NCBI GenBank assembly: GCA_963576475.1
Contig: OY754969.1
Location: 27,875,388-27,939,387, forward strand
Source: Molanna angustata
Lineage: Eukaryota; Arthropoda; Insecta; Trichoptera; Molannidae
Length of the DNA stretch: 64,000 bases
Direction of reading: 5' to 3'
Made by a program: the position numbers and the translations under genes. Positions 39,540 through 51,249 of the stretch are shown piece by piece (position 1 is the stretch's first letter; each line of letters opens with the position of its first letter). Below the pieces are notes generated by a model, which was given only the letters and a program-made list of their open reading frames with translations, did not search any database and was not told the DNA's origin.

Positions 39540-40290
39540 GTCATCAAAAATACTGTACATTTCGTTTAAGAGATGCGTTATATAATATGTATTATGTGTA
39601 ATCAGCTTCTTAGACGAGTTTTAGAGCTATGCCCAACAAGTTTACACTATATTAAGCTAATACTTTGGTGAACTGTACCTACATTCTATCGACAAATTGA
39701 AAAAGTCATTTTTTGTTGTTGTGCTAATTTCACTATCCGGACCAACTCTCCAACAAGTTAGCTCGAATAATTTATAAAGGTTAAAAGTTAAGGGTTATGG
39801 GGTTTTTATATTCGCTATATAAGATGTATTGTCTCAAACCAAAAACTATTTAGTAATCTTGTCAGGATGTTTCAATGAATTAAAAACAGTAAATCAGTAG
39901 TTGAGGTTGAGACGGCAATGAATGTCTGATATCATGATTAACAGGGGGAACACGAATGTTTTAATAAGAACCGAAAATTGCTGTGTGAAATTACATTTTC
40001 ATTCAGAATTACCGCTACTTTAACCAGATTTCAGCCATTTTTTCACAGAGGCTGAGCGAAAAAAGTAATTTCTTCATTCGACAAATTTAATGACTACGGT
40101 GTTATATATTATTTTTTCTGTTTGAAAAGAAAAATGACTTTGACAATTTTAAGATGAAATACAAAGCTGACTATTTTCTTCATTTTGAATAACGATACTT
40201 AATAATTATACGAATTTCAGCAATTTTCTATGTGTCGATTGACGCGGCTTCCAAACTGTAGAATTCCATAATAATTATTATAAATATGTA
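39540..40290. other. AT-rich intergenic DNA
   Basis: No gene or bounded repeat recognised. Confidence 0.45.
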
Positions 40291-40291
40291 C

Positions 40292-40340
40292 GTTTCGGCT
40301 TACCAAATACCAAAATGATTATGGCCTTGTAAGCCGAAAC
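40292..40340. repeat. Inverted repeat GTTTCGGCTTAC
   Basis: GTTTCGGCTTAC (40292-40303) and GTAAGCCGAAAC (40329-40340) form a perfect 12-bp stem around a 25-nt loop. It lies about 100 bp upstream of the L2-like LINE fragment. Its role is unknown. Confidence 0.7.
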
Positions 40341-40439
40341 GGTCGTCGTCAGACAAATAAATTTGTTGTGGAATATTTATGTGTTCATATTTATCATAGT
40401 TATTATGTACCTATACGAATTTTTAAAATATTCATAAAT

Positions 40440-41840
40440 ACTATACTTGTCTGTACGCCCAATGAATTATTTGGACTGTAACAGATTGCTTCCGAGTAGA
40501 CAATCGGCATACAGAAAACATCATTCAACGGAAAGTGGACTAATAAGGATTTTATCGGATTTAATCATGTCTGTTAATAACGGTAACGTGGCTTTAATAG
40601 CTGCACTGGATTTGAGTGCGGCGTTCGACACAGTGGACCATCAAATTCTATTGAGTAGGCTAGGGAATTCTTTCGGAATACCAAACAAAGCGATCGATTT
40701 TTTTAAGTCTCTTTTTAAATCTGACAGATAGATGCCATGCAGTAAAGTATAACGTACATATTTCACAAATACTATCAGCTGAAACAGGAGTTCCACAAGG
40801 TTCTGTACTAGGCTCTATTCTATACACCTTATATACATGTGACATTCAAAAAATCATACATTCATTTGGACTTTGGTCACATATTTATGCAGATGACACC
40901 CAAATATATTTTTTCTGTAATCTAAGTGAAATACAAATACTGAAAAATAATATTGAAAATTGTATAACTGAAATAAACTCCTGGATGTCTTCAAATAGAC
41001 TTACATTAAATACTGATAAAACGGAATTTTTATGGATGGCAACCCATAGAAAGCAACACACAATTGATCCATCACCATTTAATATTAATGGTGACAACAT
41101 AACACCAAAATCTTCAATAAAACTACTTGGAATTCACTTGGATTCAGAATTGTCATTTGAAACCCAGATTAATAATACTGTAAGCACATGTTTTTACCAA
41201 CTGCGGAAATTGAAACCAATAAGAAAAAGTTTACCAGTAGATGCAGCACGTTTGCTGATAAATGCGCTTGTGGTTTCAAGATTGGACTACTGTAACAGTA
41301 TATATGGTGGTCTACCACAAATCCAATTGGATCGTCTTCAATCCGTCTTTAACGCTGCTGCCAGATTAATGAAGGGCTCATCAAAATATGAAAATATCAC
41401 TCCACTATTAAGAGACCTGCACTGGCTACGTGTTCCGGAGCGTATTTTGTTCAAAGACTGTTGAATGGTGCATAAAGCGGTAAATGGAAAGGCACCATCA
41501 TACATAACGGAGCTATGTATACCACAGCAGATGACAAACCGGAGGACAAGGCTTCGATCTGCAGCAACTGCCGCTGGACGTTTAGCTGAGAAAAACCGGT
41601 GTCACTTCACTAAATTCGGTGAACGTGCTTTTGCTGTAAGGGCACCGACTCAATGGAACAATCTGCCACCAACCATCAGAGTAATTAATAGTGAATTTAG
41701 TTTTAAAAAACATTTAAAAACTCATCTGTTTAAAAAAACTTATAGTGTTTAATTCCTAGTTGTAATTGTAAAGCGCCCTTGAGGTGGACACACAAAAACG
41801 GCGCTATATAAGTAAGCCAGTTTTATTATTATTATTATTG
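40440..41840 (+). mobile_element. 5'-truncated L2/CR1-type LINE with characteristic 3' end
   Basis: Coding debris of the reverse transcriptase is followed by a 3' untranslated region that ends GGCGCTATATAAGTAAG and then a TTA microsatellite (about 41824-41839). That short GCGCTATATAA terminus plus simple-repeat tail is typical of L2-like LINEs. A second element with the same terminus is at 62124-62283. The 5' end is truncated inside the reverse transcriptase domain. Confidence 0.75.
40447..41752 (+). pseudogene. L2-like LINE reverse transcriptase, truncated and frameshifted
   Basis: The first frame carries LLPSRQSAYRKHHSTE and AALDLSAAFDTVDHQILLSR (reverse transcriptase blocks with the first catalytic Asp). 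It stops at about 40729 through a one-base shift. The next frame holds GVPQGSVLGSILYTLY, then YADDTQIYF with the catalytic DD, then LNTDKTEFLWM and LGIHLDSELSF. A single TGA at 41461-41463 separates LFKDC from MVHKAVNGKAPSYI. The C-terminal FAVRAPTQWNNLPPTIR and LKTHLFKKTY segment is in frame to TAA near 41752. The endonuclease domain is absent. It is a dead copy with few lesions. Confidence 0.85.
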
Positions 41841-42049
41841 TCATCGCGACATATACCATAATGTGAGATAATCGGCGGCAGGTTCACGGGTGTGCATTAC
41901 TTTATTCAAATATGCACTATACCTGCGTGTATCCCCACTCACCAGTCTCGTAACAACATTCAGAATGAGTTGTTTATTTCATTTTTGAATAATGTGATAT
42001 TATTTTGCCTTTTGTATTTAAATATGTATTCAGTTATGAGAATTTTAAA

Positions 42050-42218
42050 GAAAAAACGAGTAGGTTGTGGCATAAAACGGCATACAGCATACGGGCCATA
42101 CATACAACCACTTCACGACGAAACTCCAAGTGCCACTCTCTATGTGATACCCGTTGACAAATTGATGTAAAGAATTACGCTTAAAAATTGTTTTATCGTG
42201 ACTCTCCGTAGTAGTGGA
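42050..42218 (-). repeat. Solo copy of the satellite-edge dispersed repeat
   Basis: On the minus strand this copy contains GAGAGTCACGAT, TTACATCAATTTGTCAACGG, GAGTTTCGTCGTGA and GTATGTATGG. It is collinear with 25107-25260. It is not followed by satellite monomers here. Confidence 0.7.
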
Positions 42219-42242
42219 AAGTAAAATACTTCCTCGCACACT

Positions 42243-42392
42243 GTGTAAGTGGCGAGTTCATTACCAAAAGACATACAATTTCTTCCAAATAGGCCAGAGA
42301 AGTAATTATTTTGAGACACGTATTTTTAAATAAATTTTGCAAAACACCAGCAGAGTAGTTAAACAACTAACCACTATACCACAGCGGACGAC
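42243..42392 (-). mobile_element. tRNA-derived SINE (family C)
   Basis: Minus-strand head GTGGTATAGTGGTTAG (A box) without a clear B box, and a body ending in the reverse complement of GTAAGTGGCGAGTT, as in the copy at 21301. It abuts the dispersed repeat at 42050-42218. Confidence 0.5.
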
Positions 42393-42677
42393 ATTTATCA
42401 ACGTGGGTTTTGCAAAACTTCGAAGAGTTTTCCACATTTATGGTACAAACAACGCAAATGAAAATCAACAATATTTTAATGAAACTAATATTCACCTCTG
42501 TGACAGCAGCTGCTGTTGATGACATCTGTGAATTTTTAGATGTTTCTTTGAAAAAATTTACATCGTATATTTTTTTACTTTCGAAACCAGGTTTACTCGA
42601 AGAATTTATTGGAGAGTTAACGAGATTTTTTTTGCTATTAATGTATTTTGTATATATTTATTTTATTGATTTATTTT

Positions 42678-42964
<287 letters not shown>

Positions 42965-43685
42965 ATAATTCTCTGTGCGTGTCCCTTTATAAAATAAAAT
43001 AAAATAATGGTAGGCAAAAACTTTTTTCAGGAGTTGTTTACCACCACAGATTTTTCGGATGTCTAAAACAATGTGTAGATGGAAGTTTTACGTATTGAAG
43101 ATGTATTATTGTAATATTATTCTCGATAGAAATTAAATTGAAAATTAAATGCCTAATTTTTACTGACAAACTTTTTAACATCTCAATAGAGACGAAGTTG
43201 GGACAATGTAAAAGAACCAGGAACTCGAAGCACCTACAGGGCTTACGACCTGTCATCGACTGGTTTACGTGATCACTTTATGCTCTTGCACAACGTTCAC
43301 CAATGTAATTTTTGAAAGTTCTAATTTGAATAGTGTGTAACAATTCACCTGAAAATAAGGAACTATACTATTGCCATCTATGAAGTATGGGAAAAGCCTT
43401 TTTTGTAGCGACATTTTGCGTATATGTAATTAAAAAAATATTCGAAATACATTTTCTTTTTCTTGGTGAAATTTAGTTCTGAGTTAATCTTGACATTCGT
43501 ATCCCAATCCCAATCTCGATTTAACGCTAACAACCTGCCTTTATAATCCAGAATTAGGCTGCAAGTAGGTAGGTTATAAGCGTAGATCGAGGTTAGAATT
43601 AAAAACGAGATTCGAGACTCAGTTCGCAGGCCATAGCATGACAATTTTTTTTATTCCGGATTCTGTATTTATTTATATTTATGAA
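42965..43685. other. Intergenic DNA
   Basis: Two minus-strand frames (43038-43256, 43378-43644) have no similarity that I recognise and no clear start context. No gene is called. Confidence 0.4.
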
Positions 43686-43690
43686 AAATT

Positions 43691-43770
43691 ACATATTTGT
43701 CATGACCTCTACATATTTGGCATGACCTCTACATATTTGTCATGACCTCTATATATTTGTCATGACCTCT
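43691..43770. repeat. 20-bp tandem repeat, 4 copies
   Basis: ACATATTTGTCATGACCTCT is repeated four times head to tail, with one change in copy 2 (G for T) and one in copy 4 (T for C). Confidence 0.9.
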
Positions 43771-43819
43771 ACAATGAACGTTATGAGCATTTCAAATATA
43801 TATAATATTCGCCAAACAT

Positions 43820-43930
43820 CTTGCGGTTGCGCATAGCGCGAATTTGTGTTTTTGCTTCGTTGGTTTACGTGCAAATCGACCCCCCCCCAGCTAAAAACTC
43901 AAGTTATTTGGCGACAACTATACCTATCTA
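43820..43930 (+). repeat. Dispersed repeat (second copy near 60880)
   Basis: GCGCGAATTTGTGTTTTTGC, then GTTGGTTTACGTGCAAATCG, a C-run and GGCGACAACTATAC align with 60885-60985 in the same orientation. The element type is unknown. Confidence 0.55.
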
Positions 43931-43934
43931 AAAA

Positions 43935-44890
43935 ATGTAGTGGGTAGCTGGACAAAAGAAAGATTTCTTTCGACGAAAATGTATGTATCAACATAATTTT
44001 TGGTAAATTGTTACTTACTGGTTGGTTACCGATATGTTTAAAGTTGTTGCTTTGAAACTTTGGCTATCGTCAAAGGATTAAATATATTTTTCATCACCCT
44101 AAAAGCATATTAATGACCTCGTTTTCTATAGAAATATACGTATAAACTCAGATTATCATACAAGAATGTCTCATAAAATATCAGAAGCTCATTTACTTAT
44201 TCCTACGTACGGCTTTTATTAACTTGATTGCTCCTTTTGCCAAACCAATATCGAATTCAGTCACAGATTTAACTAATACGATATTAATAATTCGATTCTA
44301 TATAATATTGTTATTCAGAAAAGCTTTGTATAAGGAAAGTACATATTATAAATCCTCGAACTTTTAAAAACTATTAAACACAATATTTTTTTCAAATAAT
44401 TTTAAGATTTCTATTGGAATACAAAAATTTCTAGGTCGACTAACAGTTTTTTGTCGCCAATGAAAGTATATAGAAGTCTAGAAGTGTTTGTTTATAAAAG
44501 TTTTATAAATATATACATAAGCTATTATTCACATACCGTGATACCGTTATTCTATCTTTCAAACATATATATTTTTAAAATATAAACCCAGAAACATTTT
44601 AATTATTTCATGAATATGTATTTCGTGTGAATTTACGCTTAAATTTAATAAATCGTAAAAAATAACGTTTATCGAATTTAGGCCAGCCTTAATCGTTGCT
44701 TTTAAAATCTAAAAACACAGTATATTCTTTTCATAGGACGAAAAATCACAGTCAACGTGTTTTTTAAGCAATCCAACTATAAAATAAAATGCCTATAATG
44801 AAAACAAAACTACACACAAATCATATATATGGATTACAGTAAAAAAAAATAATAAATTCAATGGTCTCTAAATATAAAATATGACGGCTT
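43935..44890. other. AT-rich DNA downstream of the K2P exon
   Basis: I looked for the missing M4 exon of the channel on the minus strand here and saw none. No other gene recognised. Confidence 0.4.
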
Positions 44891-44892
44891 AC

Positions 44893-45105
44893 TTGGTACG
44901 AGATCACCAAAGCCAATGGTTGTCATAGTGATGAAGCAGAAGTAAAAACCGTCCGTGAAGGTCCAGTCTTTCTCCCACATGACAAAAAGTCCAGCCCCGG
45001 CAGCCAGATATAGGAAAAGGAACCCAACAGCTGCCAGGGCATACAACCATCGCTTGTCAGATTCTTTCTTATTCGTGGCAGTCTTTGTTGAACTGTAACA
45101 AAAGT
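44893..45105 (-). CDS. K2P potassium channel exon: M3 and second pore
   Basis: Potassium leak channels of this family set resting membrane potential. They act as dimers, each subunit having four membrane helices and two pore loops. This 213-bp exon is bounded by TTTCAG (acceptor) and A|GTAAGC (donor) and is entered and left in phase 1. It encodes FCYSSTKTATNKKESDKRW, a basic cytoplasmic linker. A hydrophobic helix follows (LYALAAVGFLFLYLAAGAGL, M3), then MWEKDWTFTDGFYFCF (pore helix) and TMTTIGFGDLVP, the second selectivity filter with the canonical GFG. The fit is best to TWiK-type invertebrate channels. M4 and the C-terminal tail must lie in later exons, not found. Confidence 0.9.
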
Positions 45106-45154
45106 CTGAAACAATCGAAAAAAAAACAATATACATTAGATGTTCCTTATAGTA

Positions 45155-45322
45155 CTGACTTGGAGACCACGTACGACAAAGAGAGGTGTGGGGCGACCAC
45201 AGCTGTGGTGGAGGGATTATATACAACGATAAGCTGGCATGTCCTGGATGCAAACTGTTAAGGACAAGACGACATGGAGTCAAATGGAGAAGGTCTTTAG
45301 TTCAGGAAATGGGCGGAAATAG
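45155..45322 (+). pseudogene. RTE-type LINE C-terminal fragment in a K2P intron
   Basis: Plus-strand frame reads KRGVGRPQLWWRDYIQ, stop, AGMSWMQTVKDKTTWSQMEK. RGRP..RW.D... followed by W...A.DR..W...E is the hallmark of the C terminus of RTE-like LINE polymerases. One internal stop is present. It lies about 50 bp from the acceptor of the K2P exon at 45105, on the opposite strand. Confidence 0.6.
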
Positions 45323-45324
45323 GC

Positions 45325-46645
45325 TGAAACAGAAGAAGTCCCTTATTGGTAACTATAGGTTCATAGAATTTTCAGACTTTTTAATACATTATTACTATCT
45401 ATTAAAAAAAATTATCCATAGGTACTCTTATGTATCATTGTCTGTGTAGTGTTTATAGTATTACATGTGAAATCGGATAACGAAAATAAAGCTAAGGAAA
45501 ACAATCATTTTAATAATTATATTGCCGATCTATAGAAACATGAAATTTATTTACAGGTATTTTCAATGAAAAATATAGAAAAGAAAAATATATTGTCTAC
45601 TTTATTAAAAAAAAACAAAAATAACACCCAAACACTACTCAGTTTTATAATAATTGTACTTGCAGATGAAAACTCAATTGACGAGGAATTCTCGTTACTC
45701 TACTATTGCAAACCAATATGAAACATTGAAGAAAAACTGAGCAAAAGCAAAGGAGTTATAATATTTTCACACCGCAATTGAACGCACCGACAAAAGATTT
45801 GATAACACAGTTTACTTCTCTAATAGACATATTTACAGAAGGTATACTTACATGAAAAAATAACATTTCTCAAAAGATATTCACAGATATTTTTGTTTGA
45901 GAAATAAATTCAAACGTATCGATCGACTTCTTCCATCGACCTACTTGAAATATTTTATTGCGAATATAAAAAAATACTTGAAATTCTATCGGCGATTTCT
46001 TTCGCAGAATCCATCTTGGTCCCACCTTCACTATTGCAAAATTCAAAACGAGAACATCTCAGGTAAGACGTGACAATTCCTATAAGATCAATTAAATGTG
46101 AGAATTATTCAAAGAATTCGTCGCAGTTACCTTGGATTTTTAAGAGTAACGCAAAGGAATTTATTTTTTTATTTACGTTTGAATGTATTGGTCAGTGAAA
46201 AATATTCATCATTCAGTAAATAATAAGAATTAGATTATCGAAATGTAAAATCAATAAAGTCTTTATTTAGTTATATAAATTTATAAAATCCACATATTGC
46301 ATACAACAAAGAAATTTAAGTAGGTAGGTACTTATATGTATGAACTACAAAAACTCTTCATATTAATATCATCTATATAATATGTTCATACTGAAAGTCT
46401 CACAATGAATTTGATCACAACATACTTACATATCGAATAAAAAATCACACAATATTAGTTACTTTCATACATTATTTTTGTAATACCCACAAAATAAAAT
46501 TGATTCATATATATAACTCAAATATATGAAAGAACCGGCATAATGGTAGATTAATCGGAGAGATTTGCCAGATGATAAAATTTGCTGGAGGCCAAAACAT
46601 AAAAAGCAAATAAACAACAATATATTATCTCACTTTTTTGAAATT
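45325..46645. other. K2P intron, AT-rich
   Basis: No further feature recognised in this part of the intron between the exons at 45105 and 47630. Confidence 0.45.
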
Positions 46646-46649
46646 TCAC

Positions 46650-46768
46650 AAATCCATAATGAAAACACAGTAATAAAAAAAATTTAACTCCATTTCTCAA
46701 TTCCGGGATTAACGTCTCAAGAGTACCTAAAGTATCTAACCAGCTGAGCTATGAAGACTATGAAGAGC
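46650..46768 (-). mobile_element. tRNA-derived SINE (family A) in K2P intron
   Basis: Minus-strand head CTTCATAGCTCAGCTGGTTAG (A box) and a degenerate B-box region (TTAATCCCGG), then a body with CTGTGTTTTCATTATGG, as in the copy at 3040. Confidence 0.55.
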
Positions 46769-47181
46769 CGTGAACAAATCCTTGAAACTAAAGGTACGAC
46801 TTTGGTTTATGAGACATTAAAAATGCCAATAAATACAAGTCCTTGCCACTCTAAAAATTTAAACACATTTTTAATGTAAAGTTATTAATCAATATTTTTA
46901 GGAGAATTGTTTCAAATGATTGACTCGCACAAAAATATCTAGCGTCGGCTCTGACACATGAATCTTTATTATCAACACCGAAACAAAAAAAAACGCGCGT
47001 AATAAAATATACGTAACAGTATTTACAAAAAAAAACTTACATAATATGTTCGTATTCTCTCATACTAAATATTCAATGAAAATAAATTCAACACAAGACG
47101 TAACAAAAATACAAGAGAGAATAATAATAAACTCACAAAGGCACAAATAGTTAATACTTTGTAATAAAATATTTAAAGTAT

Positions 47182-47620
47182 GTTATTTTATTTTATTTTA
47201 TTTTATTTTATACAAAGTATACAAACAATATCTGGACAAAATATACAGGTGATACAAATATAAAAAAAAATTAGCATGCCCAGCATCACTTACATGTATA
47301 CATTATTACCATTTATATATTTATGTAGTGTAGGAGAAAAAAAGAAAACAGTAAATAATCAGATATGTGACATGTGAGTGGGGAGTGTGTGTGTGTGTGA
47401 GTATGTGTATGTGTGGGTGTGTGTGGGAGTGTATGAGGATGTGTGTGAACCTTTATGTGATGAACCCAACTTATCAGCATGAGTATCTAGGATTATATTA
47501 GAGTACTTAATAATCTATTCTTTACCATAATCAATGGGGAGTTAAAAAGGTCTGCATCACTAATGTTGGAGTTATAAAAATGGGAAGTGCATATATCAAA
47601 GACAGAAGTATATTGATAAG
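47182..47620 (-). mobile_element. Possible LINE 3' end in K2P intron
   Basis: Read on the minus strand, the sequence after the exon donor leads through a C/A-rich stretch (plus-strand GT-rich 47385-47455) to a tail of TAAAA repeats (47182-47215). A short frame with LFNSPLIMVKNRLLSTLI has no certain homologue. The A-rich simple-repeat tail suggests a truncated LINE, but this is tentative. Confidence 0.3.
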
Positions 47621-47629
47621 GGTACTTAC

Positions 47630-47788
47630 AAGGTAACGTTGGCATGTGTTTTCCCAAAATGGAGACTGCCGTGGCGAAAATTCTGCCCCAGTCTGCTATC
47701 ACAGTCAAGGTTAACGGGATGCCAATGAGAGCGAAGAGGACGCAGAACATTCGGCCCCAGAACGTGATGGGGACTATGTTTCCATATC
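47630..47788 (-). CDS. K2P potassium channel exon: first filter end and M2
   Basis: This 159-bp exon begins after ATTATAG and ends at T|GTAAGTA, a strong donor. Entered in phase 1, it completes the Gly codon of the first selectivity filter and continues YGNIVPITFWGRMFCVLF (filter, then M2) and ALIGIPLTLTVIADWGRIFA (M2 and the start of the cytoplasmic loop). It ends KHMPTLP. The GIPLT motif and the filter position are diagnostic for K2P channels. Splicing to the exon at 45105 keeps frame (T|AC forms Tyr). The frame that runs past the donor to 47493 is intron sequence. Confidence 0.9.
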
Positions 47789-48058
47789 CTATAATCAGCA
47801 CATTAATACGATTCAATTAATATTAATATAAATTAATTAATTAACACATTCGTACAAATTAATTAATTCGGGTAGAGCAATAGACAATAGAGAGTATAAA
47901 CATTGATTAAAACTTAACCGTATGTTACATAACTTATCATTGCGGTCATTAGAACCCACCCGTGTAAGTCGGGAATTGGAAACATATACCTACATTTAAT
48001 AGACTCCATGATTCAGGACATAACAATGGATTGCTTAAGTTTGGTAAAACAAACAGAT

Positions 48059-48190
48059 GGGTCGATGGCAGAGCGGTTAGCGAGCTGAGCTAGAAATCCA
48101 GTGGTCGCGAGTTCGAATCCTGCCTCGACCGATTTCGTTCAATTTAGGAAATCTAAGAAGCTGTAGGTATATACCTACATACATATTTAC
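48059..48190 (+). mobile_element. tRNA-derived SINE (family B) in K2P intron
   Basis: Head 48059-48130 has an acceptor-like stem (GGTCGA with TCGACC), A box TGGCAGAGCGGTTAGC and B box CGAGTTCGAATCC. The body starts GATTTCGTTCAA as in the copies at 12203 and 21750 and is shorter. The tRNA-like fold is good enough to be mistaken for a tRNA gene, but the shared body marks it as a SINE. Confidence 0.7.
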
Positions 48191-51120
48191 CTTAATGTCT
48201 TTCGGGTATTTAATTTTTCTTATAATTGCCCCCTTCCTTATCTATTATTGTTATCCTCTTTGTGAATCTATATATAGATGGTCTTCATCATTATTGTTCA
48301 CCATTCTGACGATGCTCAGCATAGAGCAATACCGGTGTATGGAAGTCGCGTTTGCGAAAATTTAAGTAGAACGTAAAATTTAAATATATTTTTTTTTTCA
48401 TTATTTTAGTTGATATTTATGTCAATCAGCTCACTCTATTATTATGGCTGTCTATATATAATGTGAAATTAACCTTTTGTGTAAAATAAATATAAAACTC
48501 ACAATGGGACTGACTACATAGGTATATTGAATAGAGAGGAAAATATAATATTAGAAGACGAAAAAATAATATTAAACTTGCAAAAAAATAATGCAGTTTT
48601 ATTTCACTCATTTTTGGCTCGTACGAATTTTATGTCGTAGACCAAGATAAAAATATTCTGGAATATTCTGTTATTTTTGGGCATAATAGGAGAAAACGCT
48701 ATAAAGTACATAACTCTGGAAAAGGTGCTTTTATATCTGAAAATACTTGACATCTCATGTACAATAATCATTCACAGTGTTGAAAGCAGAAATGGTTCTC
48801 AGAAATAAAAACATTAAACATCATACGAACGTAAATTTGAAAATTTCAAACACAAATATTTTCACTCTCAACTACGAGGGTGATATTTCTATGAACTAAT
48901 ATATTTATTCGTACAGCTTTATAAAAAAAATGTTGAAAAACATTGAATGGCAATAAATCCACTATTATTATAAATACGAGAAAACAGGGCTTGTGACTCT
49001 TTTTTTTTCGACCGACAAGGGATTGTTCATACTATAAATTTGATCAAATTTAGCTACCTATCAATCATTGGTTCAATGCTGTGATTGTAAAATGGAAGAT
49101 TGTAAATTTCGTTACGTTCTATAAACATCAACGTGAAGTTATTTGTGATGTATATAGATAAATTTAAAATTAGGAAACTGTACAAATTATTGATTCATAA
49201 TAAAGCTACGATAATGACAATGATAGTTACAATGAAAATATATCATAAATTCACTGATTAACAAAAGCGAGGGTTAAAAACTATAAGGGTAAATAAATAT
49301 TGTTATAAAAGTATTGTAAATAATCATTTTCAGTATCAAATAGGTAGATACTATAATATTTTATTTCCATAATAATATTTATTTTCAATAACTAAATGCA
49401 TACAGGAACTTAAAGTTTTTTGAACATATAATTTATGATTTACTCTGTATAAAATAAAATAAAAATAAAATAGTTGTTGGGAAGTGCCATGTTTTTTAGT
49501 TCCTCCAATAAATCTCTGTCTATCTAACTAGGAGTAATTCCTGTTTTAAGTAAGGACAATTGTATCACAATTTTATTAACAAGTCCACTTTAAGCTACAT
49601 GATTGAAATATTGAAATTAAAAAAGATAAATTATACTCATAGTAAGTAATGAAAAAGTATCCAAATTTGAAAGCAATCAATAAACAAATAAATAAGTGAA
49701 CACCTCATAGCAATGAAAGAAATATGAAAGAAAAATATAAAGCAATCAATAAACAAATCATAGGTCAACGAACAAATCAGTATGCAATAATAATATAATA
49801 AAAGTAATAAGTAAACACAATTATAGCAGTGAAAAAATTAAGCAATTATATTATGTTCATACATGAGTTTTCAAAACAAATCAACACTAAAATAAATGTA
49901 TTTCTTCGTGATCCGTTAGTTAAAATGACTGCCAATTAAAATGTACTAATATTATAACCGTATGTGATACGGTATAATATAATATAAACATGTAATTCTA
50001 TGAAACAGAAAACTTTTTTAGAAACCAACAATATTTTGAATGTAATCGATTTTGATTTTTCAATCAATTCATGAACCGTAAACATGGCCAGGGACAATAT
50101 CCCTCAAGAAAGCAAACCTCAACAGATGGAAGGACAGCTAACAATACTCGTCTCAAGAGGGAAATTGATTCAGGATCGCAAAAGGTCGTCAGACATAGAA
50201 ATAGAGAATAAAGAAGCTCTTTGAATCCGAAATCCATTGTCTAACAACAAATCACATGAACATGATTCATACGATGCATGTACATAACACCTGTTTTTTT
50301 TACTTCTAAAAAACTAGATAAAGTTACAAAGTGACATATTCTTAAGTATAGAAGGAATGCTTTATATTCCTCTACTCGTAAGTTACCAATTATTTATAGT
50401 TACACGGCGATAATTTTCACGATTTAATTAATGATTGTGTCACATTAATTCTTCATCGTGAAGATGAATTAGAAATTCTTCACTATCCAGAGGAAGAGTT
50501 ACGAATGCTCCAGTCAGGGTATATTGCCACGTTAAACTGTCGAGAACAAATTCAAATGAAACATATTAAAAGTATAAAATTCAAAGTGACAAGACAATTA
50601 CATTAAGACACTCTTTCGTTTTAAAAGTCATAAATTACGTTCAAGCATGCCAACAATTTCAATTATTCGCTTCGTTTATTGTTTTTTTGTGTTCCTGCAC
50701 AATATACTAATTATATTTTAACTCAAATGATGTTTCTAAAATGAACCTAACTAAAAAAAAAGATGGTGATTTTATTTGGAAAGCTTTTAGAGAAGAAATA
50801 TAACATTAAAAAAATATATAGTTATTTGTGAAAAATCGGGTCTGTATTATTATTATACCAATGATGTGTTCTATCAACAAAATAATAAAAGAGAAGTCAA
50901 TGTTTTGCTCTAATTTTGACAAAATCTTGTTTGGGCGAATTGTTGTTCAATTTAAAAGTAATCCAATCCGCACTCTTAATTTCTTGCTTGCACGTAGTAT
51001 CATGAATTCAACGGTATTTTATTTATCTTTATGAATTAAAAAAAAATATCTTTATAAATAAAGAAAGAAATATAGGTGCTGAGAAAGAGATACATGATGA
51101 AATTCTGAATATTGGCATTA
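48190..51120. other. K2P intron, AT-rich
   Basis: About 3 kb of AT-rich intron sequence in which I see no exon, RNA gene or bounded repeat. Weak simple-sequence stretches occur near 49680-49800, with repeated CAATCAATAAACAAAT motifs. Confidence 0.45.
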
Positions 51121-51121
51121 C

Positions 51122-51245
51122 CTATTGTCGTCAAGACTGTGGAAGAGAAAAAGACGGCCTGCAACGTACTCCACTTTTCTTCAGCAGCAGGAAAACCTTG
51201 AGCTGCTGACAGCATCAAGCCATTGTGGGCAGCAGCCTCCATCAC
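51122..51245 (-). CDS. K2P potassium channel exon: first pore helix
   Basis: A 124-bp exon between ATTTCTTAG (acceptor) and AATAG|GTAATG (donor). It reads VMEAAAHNGLMLSAAQGF, the end of the extracellular cap. It then reads WSTLQAVFFSSTVLTTIG, the first pore helix and the start of the filter. The last codon is split and is completed by the exon at 47788, giving TTIGYGN. An ATG lies at codon 2, but starting there would omit M1, which all K2P channels have, so upstream exons are expected. They were not found between 51245 and the window end, though short exons could escape detection by eye. Confidence 0.85.
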
Positions 51246-51249
51246 CTAA

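Noticed and set aside
47493..47629. Extension of the K2P coding frame beyond the 47630 donor
   Set aside because: A strong GTAAGTA donor ends the exon, and the next exon joins in frame at 45105.
48059..48130. Functional tRNA gene
   Set aside because: Good A and B boxes and acceptor pairing, but the same head is linked to a shared body at other sites, marking a SINE.
51036..51121. Extension of the K2P coding frame beyond the 51122 donor
   Set aside because: The frame runs past a GTAATG donor into AT-rich sequence, and the filter is completed only by splicing to 47788.
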